64,000 nt of DNA, taken from an uncultured SAR116 cluster alpha proteobacterium (GTDB taxonomy: Bacteria; Pseudomonadota; Alphaproteobacteria; Puniceispirillales; Puniceispirillaceae). The stretch covers positions 307,931-371,930 of the forward strand of contig CACNQE010000001.1 in assembly GCA_902622515.1 (NCBI GenBank). Reading direction: 5' to 3'. The notes below the pieces were generated by a model. The model saw nothing but the letters and a program-made list of their open reading frames with translations, searched no databases and had not been told where the DNA came from. Each line of letters opens with the position of its first letter. Positions within the stretch are counted from its first letter, which is position 1. The position numbers and the translations under genes were made by a program. Positions 1-7,559 of the stretch are shown here, piece after piece.

Positions 1-445
1 CTGGTTCTCCAATCAATCCTTCATTCAAAGCTTTTTGAACATACGCATACTTTGAATTGAAACGTTGTGAATACCCAATGGTGAATTTTACTTCTTTATC
101 TATTGCCGTTTGGATAAGTTCATCAGCTTGCTCTAATGTAGTAGCAATAGGCTTTTCCATGAAAACATTTTTCCCAGCTTGTAATGCGGCAAGAGCCATT
201 GGATAATGTGTTGTTTCAGGAGTTGCTGATATTATAATTGTATCTATTTCAGGATTAAGAATAAGCTTTTGCCAATCTGAGACAGACTCATGCACATCAT
301 ACTGTTCTGCAACCTCTTTTCGACGTGCATCATTTATTTCTGCAATAAATAGCTTTTCTACAAGTGGATTATCTGAACAAGCTTTTGTACGAATTCCACC
401 ACACCATCCCGTACCGATAACACCAACATTAATCTGCTCAATCAT
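1..445 (-). CDS. Gfo/Idh/MocA-family oxidoreductase, N-terminal part (cut by window edge)
   Basis: This is the N-terminal 148 codons of an NAD(P)-dependent sugar or inositol-type dehydrogenase; the rest lies left of the window. The translation begins with the nucleotide-binding motif GVIGTGWCG and later carries the family signature MEKPIATT, whose Lys is usually catalytic. A run TIIISATPETTHYPMA matches the second Rossmann strand of this family. The ATG at 445 follows a GGAG at 452-455. The substrate cannot be told from this half. The family is common in sugar catabolism and surface-sugar synthesis, and the neighbouring pse-type genes make the latter possible but unproven. Confidence 0.88.
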   Translation of the reverse strand, partial: MIEQINVGVIGTGWCGGIRTKACSDNPLVEKLFIAEINDARRKEVAEQYDVHESVSDWQKLILNPEIDTIIISATPETTHYPMALAALQAGKNVFMEKPIATTLEQADELIQTAIDKEVKFTIGYSQRFNSKYAYVQKALNEGLIGEP

Positions 446-605
446 AATCAACTCCTAGCTTATTTATTTTGAGACATTCAATAGGTGTTTTATTGGATGT
501 ATCTCACCTGTCAATGATTATCGATAAAAATATTAAAATTTTAGTGATAAGTCACAAATTATCTTATCAAAGGAGATAATTATAAATTGTTTTAAAAATA
601 AATAT

Positions 606-836
606 CTACAGTTTACTCATAGACTCATTTTGCAATTGAAAAGCCCTAAATCCACCGAGCCATTCATGAGTAGAACATTTTGGTCCAAAAAGACGCGGAG
701 AGGCTAAATAAGGATTTGGCTCTATTATGCCAGAATTTGGCTCCTCTTCTTTGATTTGGGAATTCTTATTCTCTGGCTTCATCTGTTTTGGTCTTCTGTC
801 GAGTTCCGATTGAATTTTAAGTAGGTCATTCATCAT
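606..836 (-). CDS. Hypothetical small protein, 76 aa
   Basis: I do not recognise this protein. It is short, charged in the middle (a KEEEP stretch), rich in Pro and Asn, and ends with an aromatic segment around GPKCSTHEWLGGFRAF. It has no membrane segment or signal peptide. A longer reading from a GTG at 863 would start inside the loop of a hairpin (850-872), so I prefer the tandem ATGs at 836/833. No clear ribosome site precedes either. The biased composition could still be chance, but the tidy C-terminus and lack of a competing frame favour a real gene. Confidence 0.45.
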   Translation of the reverse strand: MMNDLLKIQSELDRRPKQMKPENKNSQIKEEEPNSGIIEPNPYLASPRLFGPKCSTHEWLGGFRAFQLQNESMSKL

Positions 837-849
837 AAAATATGAAACG

Positions 850-872
850 TCTAAACAAATCACTTGTTTAGA
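850..872. other. Perfect 9-bp hairpin between two small genes
   Basis: TCTAAACAA and TTGTTTAGA form a 9-bp perfect inverted repeat around a 5-base loop. It lies 40 bases past the stop of the 152-aa gene (912-1370) on the minus strand and just before the 76-aa gene. It may end transcription of the former or act as an operator. The T-tract on the minus side is poor, so termination would be weak. Confidence 0.4.
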
Positions 873-911
873 TATTATTTTTAAAAAATAACAAAAAAAA
901 TTATTTTATGT

Positions 912-1370
912 TTAAGAGACTTGAGTAACGATTTTTTCGGATAGATAAGCCACTGCATCCTCAACATTTGCCTCTCTTATAATCTCTCCTACAAGACCGT
1001 TAACTAAAAATTCACCAAATTCTGAATTTTCAATGAATATTGAGAATTCCTCAGTCCCAAATAAGTGAGCTGGCACCCAGCTAAATAGAAATTTTTGGTG
1101 TTCATTTGCTAAAGACCTGGTAAATGGCTCAATCATCTCGGGCAACAAAAAATTTGTAGTAATAGCCATTGAGACAAAAAAATTTGCTTTGTCTTGATTT
1201 TTTACGTTTATATCTGCAGAAAATATAATTATGACGTCTGTTATTTCCTTATCTTCAAGATATCTGCTTAGGGAACCGCCAAAGTCATTCCGAATATCTG
1301 AGAGAGTTACAATATCAATACTTTCCGGAGCATTTATATTTTTGCTTTTTGATAATAGAGACATGTGCAT
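912..1370 (-). CDS. Hypothetical protein, 152 aa
   Basis: I do not recognise this product. It reads as a soluble alpha/beta protein: a hydrophobic strand VIIIFSADI near residue 45-53 and a Phe-rich middle (FLFSWVPAHLFGTEEFSIFIE). It has no signal peptide. ATG codons at 1370 and 1364 are both possible starts. The stop at 912 is followed by the hairpin at 850-872. About 165 bases with no other gene separate it from the FkbM methyltransferase, so it is probably transcribed alone. Confidence 0.55.
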   Translation of the reverse strand: MHMSLLSKSKNINAPESIDIVTLSDIRNDFGGSLSRYLEDKEITDVIIIFSADINVKNQDKANFFVSMAITTNFLLPEMIEPFTRSLANEHQKFLFSWVPAHLFGTEEFSIFIENSEFGEFLVNGLVGEIIREANVEDAVAYLSEKIVTQVS

Positions 1371-1534
1371 TACCTAGCTATTAAGCCATTTTTGTACACT
1401 AGAATTTAAAATACTATGATTCAAAAAAGGTATATATTAAAAAAAAATAGCAAATTAAAACCATAATTAGCCTGCCAAAACTAATATAAGCACCATAATA
1501 AAATTAAATTTATACATTAATCTTTACTTTCGAA

Positions 1535-2332
1535 TTAACTGTGTTTGAGAAACCTATTTGAATATTTTTTTGGAACAAATAGATAATTATCTTCCCCATG
1601 CAATGTATCGGCTTTCACAGGCTTTAAATTCTTGTCTAGAAAATAGGCTTCGTAACCAGCATCTATCATTCGTTTAAAGACCCTTTTCGAGGAATTCCCC
1701 ATAAGTTTTGCTCTACTATCATCAAGTTCTAAATACCAATAAGGTTTGATTTCGTTAATCAATCTTGAAGCCCCATTTATTACATTTTCTTCTGCACCCT
1801 CAACGTCAACTTTTACAAGGTCAACGCTTGATATACCTTGCTCTGAAAGTAATTCATCTAATTTTATAACCTCTACTGACTCACTATACACATTGTCATG
1901 TTTTTGTTGTCCTATATAAGCCAAACCCACCCTAAGTGACCCAGTATCCTTTATGGGTGTGTGAAGTTTACTAACACCTTTTTTATCGGACAAAACATTT
2001 TTTTTACAAATAATTTTTAAATCCTTTGAAGCCCAAAATCTGGACCATAGCTTTAAAATTGGGAATACATAATGTGAGGGCTCAACCGCAATGATCAAAC
2101 TGGTATTTTTCTTCTGCTTTACACAAGAACGAGTAAAATTACCTACGTTCGCACCAACATCAATTACTATGGGTCTATCATTAGGTATTAGTTCAAAGAT
2201 CAAACTCACAAGCTTATCAAAACGCCTATCAAAGCCTGCTCGAATTAGAAGTCTTAGCCATCTTATCTTCTGAAAAAATGAAAGGTCTCTGTTAGATAAT
2301 ATGGAAAACAAACCAAAAACTCCCGGGGACAA
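1535..2332 (-). CDS. FkbM-family SAM-dependent methyltransferase
   Basis: This 265-aa protein carries the FkbM methyltransferase fold. The SAM-binding motif I reads VIDVGANVGNFT (about residues 55-66), motif II is IIAVEPSH, and the later VKVDVEGAEENV is the diagnostic FkbM segment. Such enzymes O-methylate sugars or other small groups, often on surface polysaccharide. The first 50 residues are helical and basic (RWLRLLIRAGFDRR), as in glycan-linked members. The gene stands alone on the minus strand. About 285 bases downstream of the cytochrome b561 gene (2333-2617) hold no gene that I can see. The acceptor is unknown. Confidence 0.85.
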   Translation of the reverse strand: MSPGVFGLFSILSNRDLSFFQKIRWLRLLIRAGFDRRFDKLVSLIFELIPNDRPIVIDVGANVGNFTRSCVKQKKNTSLIIAVEPSHYVFPILKLWSRFWASKDLKIICKKNVLSDKKGVSKLHTPIKDTGSLRVGLAYIGQQKHDNVYSESVEVIKLDELLSEQGISSVDLVKVDVEGAEENVINGASRLINEIKPYWYLELDDSRAKLMGNSSKRVFKRMIDAGYEAYFLDKNLKPVKADTLHGEDNYLFVPKKYSNRFLKHS

Positions 2333-2617
2333 ATGACAAAAATTTTTAAATAAATCTTATTAAGTAGTTTAAAATAGATACGTTTTTTAATACTTATTAT
2401 ACATTATTTTATTAAAGCAATATTTGAGTTTGCCATGTTTTTCAAATACAAACTGCTTTCCAGGATCTACCATTTGTAATTAATATTTTAAACAAATTAG
2501 TACCCTTACATCACTTTATTCTAAAAAACTTTAAGTAAATATGCCTATTCTCGAAATGAACAAGATACATGAATTCAAGTTTCTTTTTAAAAATACAATT
2601 GTAAGTCTAATTTTATC

Positions 2618-3136
2618 TTAATCCAGCTTTTCTCTCCAAAATGGAACCATTGAGTTCCAAACACCATCTTTCAGAAATCTATGATAAATTGCCGCAGAAA
2701 TATGAATAACTATAAAAAAATAAATTAAGGTAAAAGAAAACTCGTGAACACTTATCACTCCTTCAATTAAAAAACCACTTTTTATCCCAAACCAGTACAG
2801 GGCACCAATTAAGATGCCAGATATAGGAATTAAAGCTAAGCATAGATACATTCCATAATGAACTATTTTTGCGGCATATTTTTGTAATTTAGGGGTTGTA
2901 GCGGGAAGTGATGATGTTTGTGTTTTTTTCATATATATAAAACGAGTAACAAGAAGAAATAAAAAAGCTGCAGCAAACGCCAACTCAAATTCCAACAATG
3001 CCTGATCAGCTAGTTGTTCTAGTTCGTCTACTTGTTTGAATATTCCGTATGCAAAAAGCATAATAAACCCCCAATGAAAGGCCTTAGCTATGAAGCTATA
3101 TCTCTTTGTTTGTTCATTTTCCAACTTTTTATCCAC
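2618..3136 (-). CDS. Cytochrome b561-family membrane protein
   Basis: A 172-aa inner-membrane protein with four predicted spans. Paired His residues fit the prokaryotic cytochrome b561 pattern: FHWGF in span 1, IVHYGMYL in span 3, and VHEFSF with FFIVIHISAAIYHRF at the end, giving ligands for two b haems. These proteins pass electrons from the quinone pool to periplasmic acceptors, superoxide being one proposed donor. The start is a GTG at 3136. It is divergent from the XRE regulator at 3258, with only 121 bases between them, so the two may share control. Confidence 0.85.
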   Translation of the reverse strand: MDKKLENEQTKRYSFIAKAFHWGFIMLFAYGIFKQVDELEQLADQALLEFELAFAAAFLFLLVTRFIYMKKTQTSSLPATTPKLQKYAAKIVHYGMYLCLALIPISGILIGALYWFGIKSGFLIEGVISVHEFSFTLIYFFIVIHISAAIYHRFLKDGVWNSMVPFWREKLD

Positions 3137-3228
3137 TGTTTTTTCATCATTTTATAATTATTCAAACACTAGTTAAAATAAAAATCAATTAAACTGATTT
3201 AATCAACAATAAAAATATTTGTTTACTT

Positions 3229-3263
3229 ATACATAAAAACACATATTATGTATATTTATGTAT
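3229..3263. promoter_or_regulatory. Inverted repeat over the XRE start codon (candidate autoregulatory operator)
   Basis: ATACATAAA at 3229-3237 and TTTATGTAT at 3255-3263 are perfect 9-base inverted arms. The right arm contains the ATG of the XRE gene at 3258. No Shine-Dalgarno precedes that ATG. HTH_3 regulators often repress their own gene from such repeats, so this is a reasonable operator, shared perhaps with the divergent cytochrome gene. Confidence 0.4.
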
Positions 3264-3668
3264 AAATTAGCTAAAAATCAAAATCCTCTTGAGAAAAAAA
3301 GGTTAAATAAAGGATACAGCCAGAAAGATATGTCTAAACAGCTAGGCATAACCCAATCTCAGTATTCTAGAATTGAAAAAGGTCAGACAAACCCAAAAAA
3401 GCATCTAAAAAAATTGTCGGAGATTTTAAATTGTGATCCTAACAAAGTCTTTGAAAGTGAAACAAGGGAAGAAATAGAAAATGATCTTTTAAATGATAAA
3501 ACCAATAGTTTTCAAAGAATGTTTCACGAAAAAAAAGAAGGGTACGTTCATTTAAAAATAGATGGTTGGTTTACCAAAAAACAAATCTCTGAAAATTACA
3601 AGATGATACTCAGTGAGTTAAATGAGTGGAGAGTTAGTGAAAAGGGAATAAGGTGGAGACATAAGTAA
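3258..3668 (+). CDS. XRE-family (Cro/CI-type) transcriptional regulator
   Basis: A 136-aa DNA-binding protein. Residues 9-60 form an HTH_3 domain: LNKGYSQKDMSKQLGITQS supplies helices 1-3 and QYSRIEKGQTNP the recognition region. The remaining 70 residues (GYVHLKIDGWFTKKQ onwards) are a basic, aromatic C-terminal module I do not recognise; it has no peptidase or toxin motif. The gene lies next to decayed DNA (3794-4027), which would suit a mobile-element or toxin-antitoxin remnant, but no partner gene is visible. An inverted repeat covers its start codon. Confidence 0.8.
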   Translation: MYKLAKNQNPLEKKRLNKGYSQKDMSKQLGITQSQYSRIEKGQTNPKKHLKKLSEILNCDPNKVFESETREEIENDLLNDKTNSFQRMFHEKKEGYVHLKIDGWFTKKQISENYKMILSELNEWRVSEKGIRWRHK

Positions 3669-3738
3669 ATTAGAATTTTATTTTAAAATTAAACCAAATA
3701 ACATTCTGACACAAAATCAAGGATTTTTCTGTTGCAAG

Positions 3739-3750
3739 CTCGCTAGCGAG
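3739..3750. repeat. 12-bp perfect palindrome at the edge of the nonulosonic acid cluster
   Basis: CTCGCTAGCGAG is a perfect self-complementary 12-mer and is G+C-rich against very AT-rich flanks. It sits between the XRE stop and the decayed PseI fragment, at the border of the accessory cluster. It could be a protein or integration site, or chance. No second copy was noticed in the window. Confidence 0.3.
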
Positions 3751-3793
3751 TCAGATTAAATTCCAACCTACCATCTTTTGTGACGAAATATGA

Positions 3794-4027
3794 CTAAAGA
3801 ACTGTAGCTCTAATTAAGGATTCCATAACATCAAAGTGGTATCGGGTCACTCTATCACTATCCTTTGCTGATTTAACACATTTATATCTAGTAAACAAAT
3901 CACGGTATTTTGCCTCTAATCTAAACCCTAGTAGAATTCTTGGAACGCAATCCTTTGCGATAACATCAAGCACTTTGACATTGCTAATAAGTATCACGAC
4001 CGACGTAAAACCTCATTAGCTTCTAAA
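3794..4027 (-). pseudogene. Decayed 3' end of a PseI/NeuB-type synthase (SAF domain fragment)
   Basis: On the minus strand this encodes GFRLEAKYRD, KCVKSAKDSDRVTRYHFD, which aligns with the C-terminus of the intact synthase at 4650-5714 (GFGLEAKYID, KCLISAKRGDRVTTQHFN). Upstream, LEANEVLRRS matches EESNKVFRRS of the intact copy but in another frame and followed by a stop, so at least one frameshift separates the two parts. Only the SAF (antifreeze-like) domain region is present, with no TIM-barrel. It is therefore a truncated, mutated second copy. The YdcF-like gene lies exactly between the intact 3' end and this fragment. Confidence 0.8.
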
Positions 4028-4070
4028 ATTAATAATCCAAGGAATGAAAAAGGACCTGTTGTTTTGCCGC

Positions 4071-4649
4071 TCACTCATGAGAAGAAATCTTAGGGTAGAT
4101 CTTACCGTTGTAGAATGGATGCATTTCTGACAGCGCAGAGAAAATTTCATGTCGAGATGAGAAATCAATTCCATCAAATGCTTGGCAGAAAGCATCAAGT
4201 GATTGTTGCTCATGCAGTAAAATTTCTGAATCTAAATTTGCTTCTGTTTCCACTCCATAAACTTCTATCGAGACAGAATTGTTAAACACACGATTGAAAA
4301 TGAATTTTGTTCTTTCAACGTGATAGTCCGATGTAACAACAACAATTTTTTTTAATATGGAGCCACGAAAAAAATCTAAACAGTAGACCGCATCACCGAC
4401 TGTATCGCGCGATTCTCTTATTGCTATTACTGATGACTTATTAATGTCTGAATTTTTTAATATGTAATCGCTTACAACTTCAGCAATTGGCACATCGCAA
4501 TCAGCACGATAATCCCAACCAAGAGTCACTAATTTGTCGTATTGGTCGCACGGAAACATTTTTATTGCCATATTTGCTCGTGCGACTGACTCTTCTCCCA
4601 GTTCGCAACTCCTCGACATTAAGTGTGATAAAACAACTAACAGTTTCAC
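4071..4649 (-). CDS. YdcF/SanA-like DUF218 protein in the nonulosonic acid cluster
   Basis: This 192-aa protein matches the DUF218 (YdcF, ElyC, SanA) family. It has an N-terminal strand LLVVLSHLM, a conserved ESRDTVGDAVYCLDF segment, and the hallmark IVVVTSDYHVERTKFIF at residues 105-121. DUF218 members are linked to envelope polysaccharide handling, but their chemistry is unsettled. Unlike typical SanA it has no N-terminal membrane anchor, so it is probably cytoplasmic. Its GTG start at 4649 directly abuts the TAG of the PseI gene, so the two are co-translated. It is flanked on both sides by PseI 3'-end sequence. Confidence 0.72.
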   Translation of the reverse strand: MKLLVVLSHLMSRSCELGEESVARANMAIKMFPCDQYDKLVTLGWDYRADCDVPIAEVVSDYILKNSDINKSSVIAIRESRDTVGDAVYCLDFFRGSILKKIVVVTSDYHVERTKFIFNRVFNNSVSIEVYGVETEANLDSEILLHEQQSLDAFCQAFDGIDFSSRHEIFSALSEMHPFYNGKIYPKISSHE

Positions 4650-5714
4650 CTATTCACCTCTCTTATTGAAGTGCTGAGTTGTGACTCTATCCCCTCTTTT
4701 AGCAGAAATAAGACATTTAGATCCTATTACGTGATCGATGTACTTCGCTTCTAATCCGAAACCAGGGCGAATTCTTCTAACGCTCTCTTTAGTGATAATT
4801 TCTCCTTTGTCCACATCTTTTACAAAGTATAATGAGCGGCGAAAAACCTTATTACTTTCTTCAATAGAAGACCTACTGAATGATTTTGATCCTAATGCGT
4901 GGAAAGCCTCTTTTGTTTCCTTTACTAAAGCTTTCATTTCTGTTGGCTCTAGCGAAAAGCTGCTATCTACGCCACCATCAGATCGGTTTATTGTGAAGTG
5001 TTTCTCAATTGCAGTTGCGCCAATCGAAGTGGCTAGTACACATGCTAAATTGCCAATTGTATGATCAGAGAGGCCAACTTGGATATTAAATTCCTTTTGT
5101 AATATCGGAATCATATTAAGGTTAGCTTCAGATAAAGGCGCTGGATAACTACTGATACAGTGAAACAACAAAATTTTTCGATTGCCAACAGACTTAGCCG
5201 CTTCTAGCGCCTCACCAATCTCATCACACGAAGCCATCCCAGTTGACATGAGTATCGGTTTATTCTTTTTAGCTATGTACTTGATAAGAGGCAAATCGAC
5301 TACTTCAAAAGATGCAATCTTATAAGCTGGCGCATCCAAGCTATCTAACAAATCCACTGCTGTTTCATCAAACGGCGAAGAAAATAGCGTAACTCCGATC
5401 TCTCTAGCATAATCGAATAGCTCTTTATGCCACTCAAAAGGAGTGTAAGCTTCGCTATACAAATCATACAACGATCGCCCCTTCCATAGCCCATCTTCGA
5501 TAAGGAAATCTGACTTATGGACATCAATTGTCATCGTATCTGGTGTGTAAGTTTGGATTTTAACTGCATCAACTCCTGCATTACGGGCTGCAAGAATTGT
5601 TTCTTTAGCCCGTAATATCGAACCGTTGTGATTTGCTGACACCTCTGCAATTATATATGGAGCATATTCACTGGCAATTTCTCTAGAGTTAATGACAAGG
5701 CTATTTGTCGTCAT
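4650..5714 (-). CDS. pseI: Pseudaminic acid synthase-type (NeuB family) enzyme
   Basis: A 354-aa NeuB-family synthase that condenses phosphoenolpyruvate with a 6-carbon amino sugar to make a nine-carbon nonulosonic acid. The TIM barrel begins with YIIAEVSANHNGS (the metal/PEP-binding start). It continues with AVKIQTYTPDTMTID, LFSSPFDETAVDLLD, KIASFEVVDLPLI, MSTGMAS and GLSDHTIG, and IEKHFT closes the barrel. The SAF domain is at about 290-354. The DTMTID and GLWKGRSLYDLY stretches are PseI-like rather than sialic-acid NeuB-like. The ATG at 5714 has AAGGA seven bases upstream; an ATG at 5729 lacks a good site. It overlaps the formyltransferase by 14 bases. Confidence 0.88.
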   Translation of the reverse strand: MTTNSLVINSREIASEYAPYIIAEVSANHNGSILRAKETILAARNAGVDAVKIQTYTPDTMTIDVHKSDFLIEDGLWKGRSLYDLYSEAYTPFEWHKELFDYAREIGVTLFSSPFDETAVDLLDSLDAPAYKIASFEVVDLPLIKYIAKKNKPILMSTGMASCDEIGEALEAAKSVGNRKILLFHCISSYPAPLSEANLNMIPILQKEFNIQVGLSDHTIGNLACVLATSIGATAIEKHFTINRSDGGVDSSFSLEPTEMKALVKETKEAFHALGSKSFSRSSIEESNKVFRRSLYFVKDVDKGEIITKESVRRIRPGFGLEAKYIDHVIGSKCLISAKRGDRVTTQHFNKRGE

Positions 5715-6315
5715 GTTTGAGTCCTTCATTATCTAATCTTTCAAGTTCGTCAAATATCTTTGCATTCCATCCAGAAAAGTTACTGGGTAAATCTTTTACA
5801 TAATGAATAGTCCCTTCGCCCCTTTGCGATTTTGCTGTCCAAGTGTTGTTTAGCAACGATGGAAGAAATTCAAGGAACAAATCCTCCATGCTTTTTATTA
5901 GGACAGAATACGTCTTAACAAACGTGTCATCCGATTCCTTAAAATTGACATATTTTTGTTTAACGATTGGGCCAGTATCAATTCCATTATCAATCAAATG
6001 TATTGTTACACCACTTGGAGTGTTGTCATAAAACGACCAAAAGTTCGGATGAGCTCCACGGTTATAGGGCAGATACGATATGTGCAGATTAAATACTGGG
6101 CAAGCAAAACCATTGATTGTACTTTGTTTAAGTATGTGTCTGTATCCATGACTAATCACACAGTCATAGCCCTTGATAGAGTCAATTTCACCTGCCATAT
6201 GGTCAACAGCACATTTGTTAGCTATTAGAGCATCGATTAGTGTTGTCTGTGTTTGATCATAACCGAGAAATAAAATTTTTTTCTTAGGATTTTCAATTTG
6301 ATTTATGCTTATCAT
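5701..6315 (-). CDS. Formyltransferase-fold protein of the nonulosonic acid cluster
   Basis: A 204-aa protein of the 10-formyltetrahydrofolate-dependent formyltransferase fold. The catalytic triad is visible: Asn76 and His78 in FNLHISYLPYNRGAHPNFWSF, and Asp113 in LIDNGIDTGPIV. It is shorter than methionyl-tRNA formyltransferase (about 310 aa) and lacks that enzyme's C-terminal domain, as expected for sugar N-formyltransferases. Lying directly before PseI, with overlapping genes, it probably N-formylates the nonulosonic acid or its precursor; the acceptor is inferred from context only. The start at 6315 comes two bases after the stop frame of the decayed gene at 6317-6500. Confidence 0.8.
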   Translation of the reverse strand: MISINQIENPKKKILFLGYDQTQTTLIDALIANKCAVDHMAGEIDSIKGYDCVISHGYRHILKQSTINGFACPVFNLHISYLPYNRGAHPNFWSFYDNTPSGVTIHLIDNGIDTGPIVKQKYVNFKESDDTFVKTYSVLIKSMEDLFLEFLPSLLNNTWTAKSQRGEGTIHYVKDLPSNFSGWNAKIFDELERLDNEGLKHDDK

Positions 6316-6316
6316 T

Positions 6317-6500
6317 TCAACTATCGGTTTTTACCTTTCGGCCTTCAGCAAGTGAGCCTTTTAATATTCCAGCAGTGAAGCCAAACTCTTTGCAAAGAAG
6401 CTTCACTTTTTAGGGCGTTAGCACGTTCGTTCTTTTTAGCTTCAACCCTCTGTTGCTAAATTGCTTCCTTTTCAGCTTTTAACTCGTCATAAGATTTCAT
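6317..6500 (-). pseudogene. Decayed small H-NS-like nucleoid protein gene
   Basis: A GGAGG-type ribosome site (TGGAGGTGTGAG) precedes ATG 6500. The reading starts MKSYDELKAEKEAI, then meets a TAG, then continues in frame as QQRVEAKKNERANALK. A short indel then shifts the frame to VKLLCKEFGFTAGILKGSLAEG RKVKTDS, ending at TGA 6317. Joined, it gives about 60 residues resembling the short H-NS-like proteins of marine alphaproteobacteria, with an N-terminal coiled coil and the CKEFGFTAG core. The family call is from memory of such proteins. The nonsense codon and frameshift are seen directly. Confidence 0.65.
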
Positions 6501-6782
6501 CTCACACCTCCATAGGTTTAGTGTCAATCTTATATTATAGATTTGTTAAAGGGTTGAATAGTACGGTTTTTCAACGTCTACTGTAGCGCAATGATTTTAA
6601 GGGGAATATACTTGCTTAGCGTCTCACATAGTCAGCATCTCTATCTCTCTACAAATAATTTCGAATGTACAAAAATTTGCGATTTAGACTCGTTTTAGTA
6701 CATTTAGGTTTTATCAATCATTGCTTTTACAACGTTACTAAGACGAAAAATATCTACGCGAAATATAGGATATGAGATTTGG

Positions 6783-7391
6783 TTAATTTTCTAATAAAAA
6801 CCAACTAATATCATCTTGCGGTGCCCAATTATCTCGCTTGTAAATAAACCCATAATCAACAAGTTTAAGCCCATAGTTGTCTATCAATTCACCAGCGAAA
6901 TCACGCTTAAATAGTCTTTCAGTATGCCCCCTATAATTTATTGTGGTAGGAGAGGGATTATAATATTCCGCTACGAGAACATATCTATTTGAACCATAAA
7001 CAAGATTTTCATACACATTAGATAGGTGGTTAGGGTTAATGTGAATCAAAACTCCAGCGGTGAAGGTTAAATCGACAGCCTCATCTTCTATCTTATCTAA
7101 AATAGAACCTCTCGTAATTTTGGCGACGTTAAACTCATTTGCTTGACGGACTGCTTCCTCATTAATTTCATAGCCGAAAAGACTTATTTTTTGATGAAGT
7201 CGCTTCAAAGCAACTAAGTTCAAGCCAATATTGCAACCAAGTTCTCTAATTGAACTCACATTATTTGCTGATCGGAGCATTTTTGCCCACATAGCAACTT
7301 TTGAATATAGAACTTGCTCCGAATTATTTCTATCAATGTATTTGGTGCCAAAGTCGCCAGCCCAAAATTCTTCTTGTTCAGTCTTGTACAT
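6783..7391 (-). CDS. Pseudaminic acid biosynthesis-associated methylase
   Basis: A 202-aa SAM-dependent methyltransferase whose N-terminus TEQEEFWAGDFGTKYIDRN is the signature of the methylases found beside pseudaminic acid genes (TIGR03587 type). SAM motif I is IRELGCNIGLNLVAL (residues 47-61), the acidic motif II is LFGYEINEEAVRQA, and LTFTAGVLIHINP is motif IV. It would methylate a nonulosonic acid or its nucleotide-linked form. It is 280 bases upstream of the decayed H-NS-like gene. That gap (6501-6782) shows no gene. The trans-strand distance to guaA makes it a separate unit. Confidence 0.85.
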   Translation of the reverse strand: MYKTEQEEFWAGDFGTKYIDRNNSEQVLYSKVAMWAKMLRSANNVSSIRELGCNIGLNLVALKRLHQKISLFGYEINEEAVRQANEFNVAKITRGSILDKIEDEAVDLTFTAGVLIHINPNHLSNVYENLVYGSNRYVLVAEYYNPSPTTINYRGHTERLFKRDFAGELIDNYGLKLVDYGFIYKRDNWAPQDDISWFLLEN

Positions 7392-7444
7392 AAAAAATCT
7401 CCATTATTGCAAGATTTTATCAAAAAAACCTTTGTCTCATAAGA

Positions 7445-7465
7445 TTAAAAAGTCGAAATCGACTT
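7445..7465 (-). terminator. Probable terminator downstream of guaA
   Basis: On the minus strand AAGTCG, loop ATTT, CGACTT is followed by TTTTAATC. The 6-bp stem with a short U-run lies about 95 bases past the guaA stop and before the methylase start at 7391. The stem is short, so termination may be partial. Confidence 0.45.
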
Positions 7466-7559
7466 AATAGGTTGAAGTGCTTATTGCTTTTTCACAAAGT
7501 TATTTCTCATATTACTTATGTCTTTGGTAATAAATGAAGAAGCACTTACAAGGTATAAA

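Noticed and set aside
4016..4213. 65-codon minus-strand frame over the YdcF 3' end
   Set aside because: It overlaps the YdcF-like gene in another frame and lacks family similarity.
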